This document shows, in pieces, positions 23,263-34,659 of a stretch of DNA of 64,000 nt (positions are counted from its first letter, which is position 1; the number at the start of each line of letters is the position of its first letter). The stretch lies in contig NC_134310.1 of assembly GCF_949628215.1 (NCBI RefSeq), positions 11,173,401 to 11,237,400 on the forward strand. Direction: 5' to 3'. Position numbers and translations under genes: made by a program. Under the pieces are notes generated by a model. That model ran no database searches and was not told the origin of the DNA. It saw only the letters and a list, made by a program, of their open reading frames with translations. This stretch comes from Phalacrocorax aristotelis. Its lineage: Eukaryota; Chordata; Aves; Suliformes; Phalacrocoracidae.

Positions 23263-23815
23263 TGTCCTGGTTTTGGCTGGGATAGAGTTAATTTTCTTGA
23301 CTGTAGCTCGTATAGTGCTGTGTTTTGGATTTAGTATGAAAATAATGATAACACACTGATGTTTTAGTTGTTGCTAGGTAGTGCTTATAACTAGTCAAGG
23401 ATTTTTCCAGCTTCCCATGCTCTGTCAAGTGCACAAGAAGCTGGGAGGGGACATAGCTGGGACACCTGACCCAAACTGACCAAAGCGATATTCCATATCA
23501 TATGATATCATGCTCAGCATATAAAGCTGGGGGAAGAATTATTACATTTGTCTTCTAAAGTAAGTGTTACATGTGATGGAGCCCTGCTTTCCTGGGAATG
23601 GCTAAACTCCTGCCTGCGGATGGCAGATAGTGAATGAATTCCTTGTTTTGCTTTGCTTGCACGTGTGGCGTTTGCTTTACCTACTAAACTCTTCTTATCT
23701 CAACCCACGAGTTTTCTCACTTTTACTCTTCTGATTCTCTCCCCCATCCCACTGGGGGGGGAGTAAGCGAGTGGCTGTGTGGTACTTAGTTACCGACTGG
23801 GGTTAAAGCATAACA
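23263..23815 (+). repeat. 3' LTR, family L1
   Basis: TGTCCTGGTTTTGGCTGGG to GGTTAAAGCATAACA, 553 bp, preceded by the polypurine tract AATAAGGGGTGGATAC. Confidence 0.9.
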
Positions 23816-24454
23816 ATATTCCATATTACAGTCTGATCGTAAGCCCTCTCTATCAAGTGACCTGGAAGAAGAACAATTTCAAATGGGGCCCTGAGCAACA
23901 ACAAGCCTTTGAACAAATTAAACAAGATATAGTCCATGCAGTAGCCCTTGGGCCAGTCTGGACAGGGCAAGTAAGTGAGTCACACTGATCACCCAACGGG
24001 CTCGATTAAGGAAACCCCAGTCGCCCAGGAATCTTGGAAGTGATCATAGACTGGCCAGAGGGCAAAGATTTACGAATACTGCCAGAGGAGCTGATGCGAG
24101 CAGACGTGGCCTCACTGTATAACAAACTGCCAGAAAATGAGAAGCAATATGCCCTGTTCACTGACAGGTCCTGTTACATTACAGAAAAGCATTGGCAATG
24201 GAAGGCTGCTGTATGGAGTCCTATATGACAAGTTGCAGAAACTGCTGAAGGAAAAAGTGAATCGAGACAATTTGCAGAAGGAAAGGCCATCCAGCTGGCC
24301 TTAAACATTGCTGAATGAGAAAAGTGGCCAGTGCTCTACCTCTGTACTGACTCATGGATGGTGCCAAATGCCCTGTGGGGGTGGTTACAGCAGTGGAAGC
24401 AGAGCAACTGGCAGCACAGAGGGAAACACATCTGGGGTGCTGCACTCTGGCAAT
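23816..24454 (+). pseudogene. pol: ERVL-like pol fragment (RT thumb to RNase H)
   Basis: Reads YSLIVSPLYQVTWKKN, then a deletion, then RNase H with ALFTDRSCY (G to R at the motif) and PVLYLCTDSWMV, through stops at about 24226 and 24316. It ends inside RNase H at a junction with protease sequence, so the domain order from here to the next piece is scrambled. Confidence 0.85.
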
Positions 24455-27343
24455 GCAGAACCCATCAGCATTGCTGGAGTGACAGGGGGATCACAAGAGC
24501 TAACTGTATTGGAGGCCAAAGTGAGCCTAACCAGGAATGAGTGGCAAAAGCACCCCATTGTGACTGGCCCAGAGGCTCCCTGCATCCTTGGCATAGACTA
24601 CCACAGGAGAGGATATTTCAAGGACCCAAAAGGGTACAGGTGGGTTTTTGGTATTGCTGCCTTGGAGACAGAGGAAATTAAACAGCTGTCTACCTTGCCC
24701 GGTCTCTCAAAGGACCCTTCTGTTGTGGGGTTGCTGAAGGTCAAAGAACAACAGGTGCCAGTCGCCACCACAACAGTGCACCGGCAGCAATATCTGACCA
24801 ACCGAGACTCCCTGATTCCAATCCATGAGCTCATTCATCGACTGGAGAGCCAAGGAGTGATCAGCAAGATCCGCTCACCCTTTAACAGTTCCATATGGCC
24901 AGTACGGAAGTCTAAGGGAGAGTGGAGACTAACAGTCGTCTATCATGGCCTGAATGAAGTCACTCCAACGCTGAATGATGGCCATACCAGACGTGCTAGA
25001 ACTTCAGTATGAACTGGAGTCAAAGGCAGCCAAGTGGTATGACTGTCGTGGTTTAGCCGGCAGCTCAGCCCCACACAGTCGCTTGCTCACTCCCCCACCG
25101 GTAGATGGGGAGAGAATCAGAAGGGTAACGCTCGTAGGTTGAGATAAGAACAGTTTAATAATTACAATTAAAAGAAACAACAACAGAAATGCAATGGAAG
25201 GGAGAACAACGAGAGGCGCGAAACCTTGGGGCGGGGGGGGTGAATGGGAATGAACCACTGAAACAAACCGCCCGCAACGCAGCCACTCACCGGCTGCCGA
25301 CTCGATGCCGTGCCTCCCCCAAGCCGCAAACTGCCCCCCCTTAATATACTAGTCATGTTGTCACATGGTATGGAATAAACAGGCCATTGGCCAGTTAGGG
25401 TCAGCCGCCCCTGCCATGGCCCTGCCCCTCCCAGCCCCCCACCACGCAGCAGAGCGCGGGAAGCTGGAAAGGTAGCCGACCCACCATGGTGAGGAGAATT
25501 AACACCACCTCAGCCAAAACCAGCACAATGCCACAAATTATATTGCTAATGCATTCTTCTCAATCCCTCTGGCAGCAGGGTGCAGGCCACAGTTTGCTTT
25601 TACTTGGAGGGGCATCCAGTACACCTGGAATCGACTGCCCCAGGGGTGGAAACACAGTCCTACCATTTGCATGGACTGATCCATACTGCACTGAACAGGA
25701 CGGAGCTCCCAAACACCTTCAATACATTGATGATATCATGTGGGGCAATATAGCAGAAGAAGTTTTTGAGAAAGGGAAGAAAATAGTCCAAATCCTTCTG
25801 AAAGCTGGTTTTGCCATAAAACAAAGTAAGGTGAAGGGACCTGCACAGGAGATACAGTTCTTGGGAATCAAATGGCAAGATGGAAGTCATCAGACCCCAA
25901 TGGATGTGATCAACAAAATAGCAACCATGTCTCCACCAACTGGCAAAAAGGAAACACAAGCTTTCCCTAGGTGTTGAAGGTTTTTGGAGACTGCATATTC
26001 CAGATTACAGTCTGACTGTAAACTGTCTCTATCAAGTGACCTGAGCAAGAACAGGCCTTGGAAAGAATTAAATAGGAAATAGATCATGCAGTAGCCCTTG
26101 GGCCAGTCCGGGCAGGACAAGATGTAAAAAATGTGCTCTACACTGCAGCCGGGGAGAATGGCCTTACCTGGAGCCTCTGGAACAGAGCATCACGGTAGAC
26201 CTGAGGTCGACCCCTTGGGTTTTGGAGTCGGGGATACAGAGGGTCTGAAGCCCGCTATACTCCAACTGAAAAAGAGATACTGGCAGCATATGAAGGGGTT
26301 TGAGCTGCTTCAGAAGTGGTTGGTACTGAGGCACAGTTGCTCCTGGCACCCTGACTGCCTGTGCTGGATGTTCAAAGGAAACATCCCCTCTACACACCAT
26401 ACAAATGATGCTACATGGAGTAAATGGGTTGCACTGATCACCCAACAGGCTCGAGTAGGAAACCCCAGTCGCCCAGGAATCTTGGAAGTGATTATGGACT
26501 GGCCAGAAGGCAAAGACTTTGGATTATCACAAGAGGAGGAGGTGACACGTACTGAAGAGGCCCCACTGTATAACAAACTGCCAGAAAATGAGAAGCAATA
26601 TGCCCTGTTCACTGATGGGTCCTGTCACCTCATGGGAAAGCACCGGAGGTGGAAGGCTGCTGTTTGGAGTTTTATACGACAAGTAGCAGAAACTGCTGAA
26701 GGAGAAGCTGAATCGAGCCAGTTTGCAGAAGTAAAGGCCATCCAGCTGGCCTTAGACATTGCTGAATGGGAAAAGTGGCCAGTGCTCTATCTTTATTCTG
26801 ACTCCTGGATGGTGGCAAATGCCCTGTGGGGCTGGCTGCAGCAGTGGAAGCAGAGCAACTGGCAGCACAGAGGCAAACCCATCTGGGCTGTCACATTGTG
26901 GCAAGATATTGCTGCCTGGGTAGAGAACCTGGTTGTAAAGGTACATCATATGGATGTTCACATACCCAAGAGTCGGGCCACTCAAGAACATTGGAACAAC
27001 CAGCAGGTGGATCAGGCTGCTAAGACTGAAGTGGCTCAGGTGGATCTGGTCTGGCAACATAAGGGTGAGTTATTTCTAGCTCAGTGGGCCCATGACACCT
27101 CAGGCCATCAAGGGAGAGATGCAACATACAGGTGTGCTCGTGATCGAGGGGTGGACTTGACCATGGACACTGTTGCGCAGGTGATCCATGAATGTGAAAC
27201 ATGCACTGCAATGAAGCAAGCGAGGCAGGTAAAGCCTCTATGGTATGGAAGACAATGGCTGAAATATAAATATGGAGCGGCCTGGCAGATTGATTATATC
27301 ATACTCCCACAAACCCGCCAAGGCAAACACCATGTGCTCACCG
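24455..27343 (+). pseudogene. pol: ERV-D pol: protease, RT, RNase H, integrase N-part
   Basis: Second ERVL-like pol segment in correct order, closely related to ERV-A. It begins within the protease (AEPISIAGVTGG, APCILGIDYHRRGYF) and continues into RT. RT is split by an L2 LTR (25044-25527) between KWY and the next codons, then continues with YIDD (QYIDDIMWGN). A 407-codon open stretch (26131-27354) carries RNase H (ALFTDGSCH) and integrase with HDTSGHQG, CETCTAMK and QIDYI. A CR1 interrupts it at 27344. The protease active-site DTGA region and gag are missing upstream. Confidence 0.9.
25044..25527 (-). mobile_element. solo LTR, family L2, inside ERV-D RT
   Basis: 484 bp, plus strand TGTCGTGGTTTAGCC to ACCAGCACA. 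Flanks ATGAC (25039-25043) and ATGCC (25528-25532) are a 5-bp target duplication with one mismatch; removing one copy restores the RT frame. Confidence 0.95.
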
Positions 27344-28133
27344 TAGAATCATAGAATCATTAAGGTTGGAAAAGACCTCTAGGATCATCAAGTCCAACCG
27401 TCAACCCAACACTACCATATCTCCTAAACCATGCCCTCAAGTGCCACGTCTACACGCTTTTTGAACACTTCCAGGGATGGCGACTCCACCACCTCTCTGG
27501 GCAGCCTGTTCCAATGACTGGCCACTCTTTCAGTGAAGACGTTTTTCCTAATATCCAATCTAAACCTCCCCTGATGCTGCTTGAGGCTGTTTCCTCTCGT
27601 TCTTTTGCTAGTTAACTGGGAGAAGAGACCAACACCCACCTCACTACAACCTCCTTTCAGGTAGTTGTAGAGAGTCATAAGGTTCCCCCTCAGCCTCCTC
27701 TTCTCCAGACTAAAAAACACCAGCTCCCTCAACCTCTCCTCATAAGACGTGCACGCTAGGCCCTTTACCAGCTTCATCGCCCTTCTCTGGACATGCTCCA
27801 GCAACTCAACGTACTTCTCGTAGTGAGGGCCCCAAAACTGAACACAGTATTCAAGGTGTGGCCTCACCAGTGCTGAGTACAGGGGCACGGTCGCTTCCCT
27901 GCTCCTGCTGCCCACACTATTCCTGATACAAGCCAGGATGCTGTTGGCCCTTTTGGCCACCTGGGCACACTGCTGCCTCATGTTCAGCCAGCTGTCAACC
28001 AACACCCCCAGATCCTTCTCCGCTGGGCAGCTTTCCAGCCACTCTTCCCCAAGCCTGTAGCACTGAATGGGGTTCTTGTGACCCAAGTGCAGGACCCAGC
28101 ATTTGGCCTTGTTAAACCTCATACAATTGGCCA
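27344..28133 (-). mobile_element. CR1 LINE 3' part inside ERV-D integrase
   Basis: Starts at left with the inverted tail (AGAATCATAGAATCATTAAG) and reads on the minus strand as RT C-terminus ([32 protein letters not shown]). A 281-codon minus-strand frame runs through it and into flanking ERV sequence. It interrupts integrase just after the first catalytic Asp region. Confidence 0.93.
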
Positions 28134-28735
28134 CGGCCAATGGTGGAAGCACGGCCAATGGTAGATGGTGGTGGAAGCAACCACCGGATGGCTGGAAACT
28201 TATCCCGTGCCCCATGCCACTGGCCAGAACACTATCCTGGGCCTTGAAAAACAAGTCTTGTGGTGACATGGCACCCCAGAAAGAAGTGAGTCAGACGACG
28301 GGACTCATTTCCAAAACCACCTCATAGACACATGGGCCAAAGAGCACGGCATTGAGCGGGTATATCACATCCCCTATCATGCACCAGCCATGGACTGTTA
28401 AAGACTACACTGAGAGCAATGGGTGCTGGGATGTTCCAACATTGGGATGCACATTTAGCAAAGGCCACCTGGTTAGTCAACACAAGGGGATCTGCCAGTC
28501 GAGCTGGCCCTGCCCAGTCAGAACTCTTATATACCGTAGAAGGGGATCAAGTCCCTGTAGTGCACGTAAAAATATGCTGGGGAAGGCAGTCTGGGTTACT
28601 CCTACCTCAGGCAAAGGCAAACTCGTTCATGGGACTGCTTTTGCTCGATGACCTGGGTGTACGTGGTGGGTGATGCAGGAGGATGGGGAAGTCCGAGGTA
28701 TACCTCAAGGGCATTTGATTTTGGGTGAAAATAGC
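28134..28735 (+). pseudogene. pol: ERV-D integrase, C-terminal part
   Basis: Continuation of ERV-D pol past the CR1: [12 protein letters not shown] region (frame shifts), the DDGTHFQ equivalent near 28290 (with GT changes), and the C-terminal domain ending in a FG-E-like segment near 28735. Several stops. Starts with a short duplicated stretch at the CR1 junction. Confidence 0.8.
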
Positions 28736-29160
28736 CAATGAACTGAATGGTATGATGTTAGTTGCTATATAATACTGTATGTCATTATTACTATAATTGT
28801 TATATGCCATATCACTGGTTTTACAGTAAGAATCACCTAGATAAATGAAGAATGAACTTTGATGAAAGCGGGCAAAGTGCAGTGGTGATGGAACCAGAAC
28901 TGGCTTCAGCATGCAACAGTCCAACACCACACACCTTCTCTCCTGCCCTGAAAGACTCTTATGACAGATGGAACCCAAAGTCATTGACTAAATGAACCCA
29001 ACAGACATTTTAGAGGGATGGTCATTTGACCAAGGCAATGATATCAGCGTGTATATCTATATCTATATCTCAAAAGACAGGAAAAGTGGTGGTGATTAAT
29101 TGAAATGTAGTGGAAAGTATAGGACCTGGGTATAGAATAAGGGGTGGATATAAAAAGGAC
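28736..29160 (+). other. ERV-D non-coding tail and polypurine tract
   Basis: Homologous to the ERV-A tail in the opposite orientation; ends AATAAGGGGTGGATATAAAA. The expected plus-oriented 3' LTR is missing; an oppositely oriented L1 LTR starts at 29161. A short (TATATC) run lies near 29053-29070. Confidence 0.7.
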
Positions 29161-29750
29161 TGTTGTGGTTTAACCCCAGTCAGCAACCAAGCACCATACA
29201 GCTCCTCGTCCACCCTCCCCCCCGGGGGGATGGGGGAGAGAATCTGAAGGGCAAAAGTAGGAAAACTCATGGGTTGAGATGAGAACAGTTTAATAATGGA
29301 AATAAAATTAATAGTAACAACAACAACAACAACAATAACATCATGAAAAGGAAAACAACGAGAGAGAAAGAGAGAGAGAGAGAAGAAAACCCAGGTAAAA
29401 ACAAGCGATGCAACTGCTCACCACCCACCAACTGATGCCCAGCCAGTCCCCCAGCAGCAGTCACCGCCCCCCAGCCAACTCCCCCCAGTTTACATACTGA
29501 GCATGATGGTATGGAATATCCCTTTGGTCAGTTTGGGGTCAGCTGTCCCTTCCCAACTTCTTGTGCACTCTCAGCTTACTCGCTGGTGGGGCAGAGTGAG
29601 AAACAGAAAAGCCTTGACACTGTGCAAACACTGTTCAGTAATAGCTAAAACATTGTTGTGTTATTAACAGTTTCCATCACAAATCCAAAGCATAGCACTA
29701 TTCAGGCTACTATGAAGAAAATTGTCTCTATCCCAGCCAAAAGAAGAACT
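29161..29750 (-). repeat. LTR family L1 at the 3' side of ERV-C
   Basis: Plus strand TGTTGTGGTTTAACCCCAG; minus-strand start is decayed (AGTTCTTCTTTTGGCTGGG). The polypurine tract AAGGGGGAAGAGAT precedes it on the minus strand. Contains a (CAA)n-like run near 29318-29335 and a GA-rich run near 29363. Confidence 0.85.
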
Positions 29751-29994
29751 ATCTCTTCCCCCTTATTCCATACCATTTACATCATGCTCAGCACCCACAC
29801 TATCCAATACATCCTCATTAACGATCACTCCATTCCTGCCTACAGACATCATTCCCTTAGACTATGGGCCACCCATATAAGATGTCCATAGAGTTTATTT
29901 AGTCCAATGATTTGGATTCCATCTGTTATGGTGGTGCTCAGGACAGGAGAGGTGGTGTGTTGTGTGGAGTTATTGGCCCACCTCAGGTTGGATT

Positions 29995-30080
29995 AGTTCG
30001 TGAAGGACTGTATCCCATGTGAGGGATCCCACGCTGGAGCAGGGGAACAGTATGAGGAGAAAGGACCAGCAGCCACAATG
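29995..30080 (+). repeat. fragment of an L4-type LTR within ERV-C
   Basis: About 85 bp (GTGAAGGACTGTATCCCATG and CACGCTGGAGCAGG) matches the 12782-12850 part of the L4 LTR on the plus strand. It sits exactly where the integrase of ERV-C should be. Confidence 0.65.
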
Positions 30081-30084
30081 CAGC

Positions 30085-32250
30085 AGCCCAGATGGGTTTA
30101 CCCCTGCACTACCAATTGGTTTGCTTCCACTGATGTAGCCACCCTATAGGGCATTAGCCACAATCCAGCAGTCAGTATAGAGACAGAGTACTGGCCACTT
30201 TTCTCGTTCAGCAATCTCTAGGGCTAGTTGGATGTCTGTCACTTCTGCAAACTGACTTGACTCACCTTCTCCTTCAATGGCTTGTCATGTGGGACTCCAC
30301 ACAGCTTTCCACTTCCAATGGTTTCCTACAGCACAACAGGATCCATCAGTAAACAGAGCATAATACCTTTCATCTTCTGATAACTCATTATATGATGGTT
30401 CCTCTTGGGCACGAGCCACCTCCTCAGGCAATGCTCCAAAAAGCCTGCCTTCCGGCCAGTCCATGATCTCTTCCAGGATTCCTGGGCGGTTGGGTTTCCC
30501 CAGTTGAGCTCATTGCGTGCCCAATGCTACCCACTTACTCCATGTAGCACTGGTTGCATGATGTGTAGAGGGGATGTTTCCTTTGAACGTCCAGTGTAGC
30601 ACAGGCAATTGCGGTGCCAAGAGGAGATATGCATCTGTACCAACAACTTCTGAAGCGGCTTGAACCCCCTCATATGCTGTTAGTATCTCTTTTTCAGTCG
30701 GGGTCTAGCGGGCTTCTGATCCTCCATACCCCTGGCTCCAAAACCCTAATGGAAGACCTTGGGTTTCTCCTGATGTTTTCTGCCAGAGGCTCCAGGTGAC
30801 ACCATGCTCTCCAGCTGTGGTGTAGAGTACATTTTGCACAGCTGGTCCTGTCCAGACAGGCCCAAGAGCTACCATACAAGCCATCTCCCGTTTGATCTGC
30901 TTGAAGGCTTGTTGTTGCTCATGGCCCCACTCAAAATAGTTCTTCTTTTGGGTCACTTGATGGAGAAGGGTCACAAGCCGACTATAACCTGGAATATGCA
31001 TTCTCCAGAATCCCACAAGGCCTAGGAAAGCTTGTGTTTCTTTCTTGTTAGCTGGTGGAGACATAGTTGCTATCTTATTGATCACATCCATAGGGACATG
31101 ACAATGTCCATCCTGCCATTTTACTCCCAAGGACTGTCTCTCCTGTGCAGGTCCCTTGACCTTGCTTCTTTTTATGGCAAAACCAGCTTTCAGAAGAATC
31201 AGAATCACTATTTTTCCCTTCTCAAATACTTCTTCTGCCTCGTTGCCCCACACGATGAGGTCATCAATGTATTGCAGATGTTCAGGGGCATCACCCTTTT
31301 CCAGTGCAGTCTGGATCAGTCCATGACAAATGGTAGTACTCTGCTTCCACCCCTGGGGCAGTCGATTCCAGATGTACTGGACAGCCCTCCACGTGAAAGC
31401 AAACTGTGGCCTGCACTCTGCTGCCAAAGGAACTGAAAAAAAACACATTGGCCATGTCAGTTGTAGCATACCACTTGGCTGCCTTCGACTCCAGTTCGCA
31501 TTGGAGCTCTAACATATCTTGTACAGCAGCACTCAGTGGTGGCATCGCTTCATTTAGGCCACAATAGTCTACTGTTAACCTCCACCCTCCGTCAGACTTT
31601 TGTACTGGCCATATGCGACTATTAAAAGGTGAGTGAGTCTTGCTGATGACTCCTCGGCTCTCCAGTTGATGAATCAGCTCATGGATGGGAGCTAGGGAGT
31701 CTCAGTTTGTGTGATATTGCCACCGGTGCACCGTCTTGGTAGCAATCGGCACCTGCTGTTCTTCTACTCACAGCAATTCCACAACGATTCTCTGAGAGGC
31801 CAGGCATGGTAGATATAGCTGTTTGACCTTCTCTGTGTGCACAGTGGCTACACTAAAAGCCCATCGATACCTCTTTGGGTCCCTGAAGTACCCTCTCCTG
31901 AGGCAGTCTATGCCAAGCATACAAGGGGCCTCTGGGCCAGTCACAATGGGGTGTTTTTGCCACTTGTCCCCTGTTAAGCTCACCATGGCCTTCCGTACAG
32001 ACAACTGTTGGCATCCCCCCTCCAATACAGACAACTGTTGGCATCCCCCGTCACTCCAGAAATACAGATGGTTTCTATGCCCCTATATCCTGATGGCACT
32101 GGCATACACTGTGCACCAGTGTCTACCAAAGCCTTATACTTCTGTGGGTCTGATGTGCCACAGTCCAGTATACCCAGTCATCCCTTTTCTCCTCCTGGCT
32201 AAAGGCAGGAAACCTCTGTTTCTGTTCCTGGTCAGAATATTCACTGTCTG
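30085..32250 (-). pseudogene. pol: ERV-C pol: protease, RT, RNase H (integrase deleted)
   Basis: On the minus strand: protease remnant with APCMLGIDCLRRGYF (31768-32034), RT with FTWRAVQYIWNRLPQGWKQS and the box QYIDDLIVWGN (in the open frame 30705-31469), then RNase H remnants down to about 30085 with stops. It diverges clearly from ERV-A, so it is a separate subfamily. Just upstream of the APCMLGID motif a 30-bp unit is tandemly duplicated (31996-32050), which keeps the frame. Confidence 0.88.
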
Positions 32251-32439
32251 ACCCTTGCAGTGCCAGACCAGAGGTCTCCTCACCAGGATCAAAGGAGGTG
32301 ATCTCAGTCCTTCTTCTATGTCTGGGATATTGCTGATTGCCCTCTTGTGTCTCTACAGCAACTAAGCTGACAGCCTTCTTGGGTGAGCCCTTCTCAACAG
32401 CTCTTCCTCTTCAGCTCATGTACATGGGCTTCCAGCTTA

Positions 32440-33956
32440 AAGGTGGGTTCACCGTCCCACTTCCTCATGTCCTCCCCCGGTCACGCAGGAAGAACTAGAG
32501 TGTGCCACGTGGCATGCCCCTGGGGCTCCCTTTCCCTCTGATCGAGGCAGGAGGGAACTGACTTCTTGGAGCGTTCCTGACAGCCAAGGCACTGGCCCAT
32601 GGGGATGAGGAGGGACAGAGGTTTTCTTCAAAGTTTTGGAGCCAAGAAGATGCTCTCTTCACAATTGGTGTATCCGTATCCGGGCAATACATTGTTGCCA
32701 AGCTGTTAGAATATGACGCTGGGGCATTTTGAATCACCTTCCTCTGCATGGCCTGTGTGCACAAGATGTCCTCTGGGTCATTGCCTAGATCACTGTAGAT
32801 GACTTCCAGCACCACTAATTCTCTCAGGTACTGGATGCATCATCCACAGTAGTCCACTTCCCTGGGTAGTTTGCAAGATCTTCCTTGAATTAGTATCTTG
32901 CCCTCATACTTGAGAGGAGCCATCTCCAGAGACTGCAAATTGCTGCCTCTTTTCCAATTCCTCTCTCAGTTCCCCGGTTTCTAGCAAGGGATCCCAGCTG
33001 TTGGGCTTCCTTACCTTCCAATTGCTGACTGTTGGCCCCGCTAGCCCAGCATTGGAGCAGCCAGGCAGCAATCCGCTCACCTGATTGGCAGCTGTAATCT
33101 TTCCACATGTCTCAAAGTTCTTTTGAGGTCAGGGACTGGGTAGTTTCTGCTTCCTGTCTGATTTCTTTCACTCCCTCCTCCTGTTTCTTTGCTGAAGGAC
33201 CAGCTTCTTGATCAAACCCTAATCAATGATATGGACCCGTTGACCTCCTTGTCCACTGTTTCTTTTTCACTACTGGGGCAAGTACTGTAGTTGTTGTTTT
33301 GGGTCCCTATCTCAACCACGGTGTCCTCAGATGCAGTTTAGGTCCCTATCTCAGTCAAGGTATTCTCAGAGGTGGTTTGGGTCCCTGTCTTAACCACAGT
33401 CCTCTGATAGTACTGAACTGTGGCTCGGTAGGCACAGGCCAAGCCCCAGTGCAGTGCTAGAAGCTGCTGGTTTTCACTGAGGTAGGCAAGGCACCCTTCT
33501 ATCAGGTGGCATGGCAGTTTACCAGGATTGCTTGCCTGTTCAGGTGTAAAATCCCAGGCTATGGGAGGTGATAACTGCCCTAGGCACCTGCCCAAATCCT
33601 TCCACACACTCTGCCATCCAGAGACTGTCCACCTCAGGGCCCATTTCAGTATCGCCTCACCCAAAAGTTGTCTTCTTATACCAGGATGACACCAGATTCC
33701 ACAAACCCCACAATATGCCAACAGCATTAATTAGTAGTATTAAACAGCTCACGTAAGGGTGAGCAAGGACCTCCAGAGCCTGCATAATAAAACCACCCAA
33801 ATCAATCCCAGTTAGGAAGAGGGAGATGTATTCCCTCATCATCTCCACAAGATAGCTCCCCCAGCACGGTAAGGGCATCAATGCCAGGGCAAAGCATTGC
33901 TTGTATTCACGTGTTCCCAAGCTCAGCAAAATAGAGATAAGCAGCGCAGCCAGCAA
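32440..33956 (-). pseudogene. gag: ERV-C gag with hydrophobic N-terminus
   Basis: In three main frames. The first (33657-33956) starts MLAALLISILLSLG and has about three hydrophobic segments. An overlapping frame (33338-33727) carries DFTPEQASNPGKL, matching the ERV-A capsid-like region. Then AAWLLQCWASGANSQQLEGK (32890-33108) and VLEVIYSDLGNDPEDI (32495-32815). No zinc knuckle seen. The shared plan with ERV-A, despite large divergence, supports the hydrophobic N-terminus as a family trait. Confidence 0.78.
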
Positions 33957-34038
33957 GCACTGTGACCTGCACAGAAGCTTGCCACTTAATAACTACTATA
34001 GCTATAGCATGCTTAATTCAAAACTGCTGCTGTCTTTG

Positions 34039-34056
34039 GCCCCACATTGGGTGCCA
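34039..34056 (-). other. primer binding site, decayed tRNA-Lys(1,2) type
   Basis: On the minus strand TGGCACCCAATGTGGGGC; both CpGs of the ERV-A site are changed. It lies 10 nt after the LTR end. Confidence 0.85.
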
Positions 34057-34066
34057 AAGAAAGCAC

Positions 34067-34653
34067 TGTGGTGGGTTGACCTTGGCTGGATGCCATGCGC
34101 CCACCAAGCTGCTCTAACACTCCCCTCCTCAGCAGGATGGGGGGGAGAAAATAAGATGGGAAAGAACTCGTGAGTCCAGATAAAGGCAGTTTAATAAAGA
34201 AAAAGCAAAGGTCATGCGTGGAAGCAAAGGAAAACAACAAAAGATTTATTCTCTACTTCCTGTCAGCAGGCAATGTCCAGCCACTTCCTGGAAAGTAGGG
34301 CCTGAGTATGCATAGTGGTTGCTCTGGAAAAGAAACGCTGCAGTAACAAATGCCCCCCTCTCCTCCTCCTTTCTCTTAGCTTTTATTGCTGAGCATGACA
34401 TCATATGGTATGGAATATCCCTCTGGCCAGTTTGGGTCAGCTGTCCTGGCGATGTCCCCTCCCAACCTCTTGCCCACCCCCAGCCTGTTGGCCTTTGGGG
34501 GCGAGGGGCGTGTTGGAGAGACAGCCTTGATGCTGTGGGAGCACTGCTCAGCAGTAGCCAAAATGCTGGTGTGTTATCAACACCTTTCTAGCTACAAACA
34601 CAAAGCACAGCACTATGAGGGCCACTATGAGGAAAGTTAACTTCATCCCAGAA
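34067..34653 (-). repeat. 5' LTR of ERV-C, family L3
   Basis: Plus strand TGTGGTGGGTTGACCTTGG; the right end is blurred by a short (CAGAA)n run at 34650-34667. Same family as 39396-39941 and 47314-47858. Confidence 0.85.
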
Positions 34654-34659
34654 CAGAAC

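Larger units (their letters stand above)
21843..23815 (+). mobile_element. non-autonomous ERVL-like LTR element, second type copy
   Basis: Partial 5' LTR (R/U5 end, 21843-22004), primer binding site 22013-22030, leader, about nine 48-50 bp repeats (22330-22790), non-coding tail, polypurine tract and 3' LTR 23263-23815. No gag or pol. It has the same plan as 1814-3600 but more repeat units and a preserved primer site, showing this is a real element type rather than a one-off deletion. Its 3' LTR abuts ERVL pol sequence (23816), into which it was probably inserted. Confidence 0.88.
29161..34653 (-). mobile_element. ERV-C: ERVL-like provirus with mismatched LTRs
   Basis: Minus strand: 5' LTR (family L3) 34067-34653, primer site 34039-34056, gag about 32440-33956, pol 30085-32250 (integrase missing), tail 29751-29990, polypurine tract and a 3' LTR of a different family (L1) at 29161-29750. 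The two LTRs differ in length and sequence, so this is either a recombinant of two proviruses or two elements joined by deletion. It lies head-on against the 3' end of ERV-D. Confidence 0.8.

Noticed and set aside
26164..27211. Open frames antisense to ERV-D pol
   Set aside because: Mirror frames of a real pol reading frame; no independent motif.
27424..28269. 281-codon minus-strand frame as one gene
   Set aside because: It is CR1 RT plus accidental read-through into flanking ERV integrase sequence.
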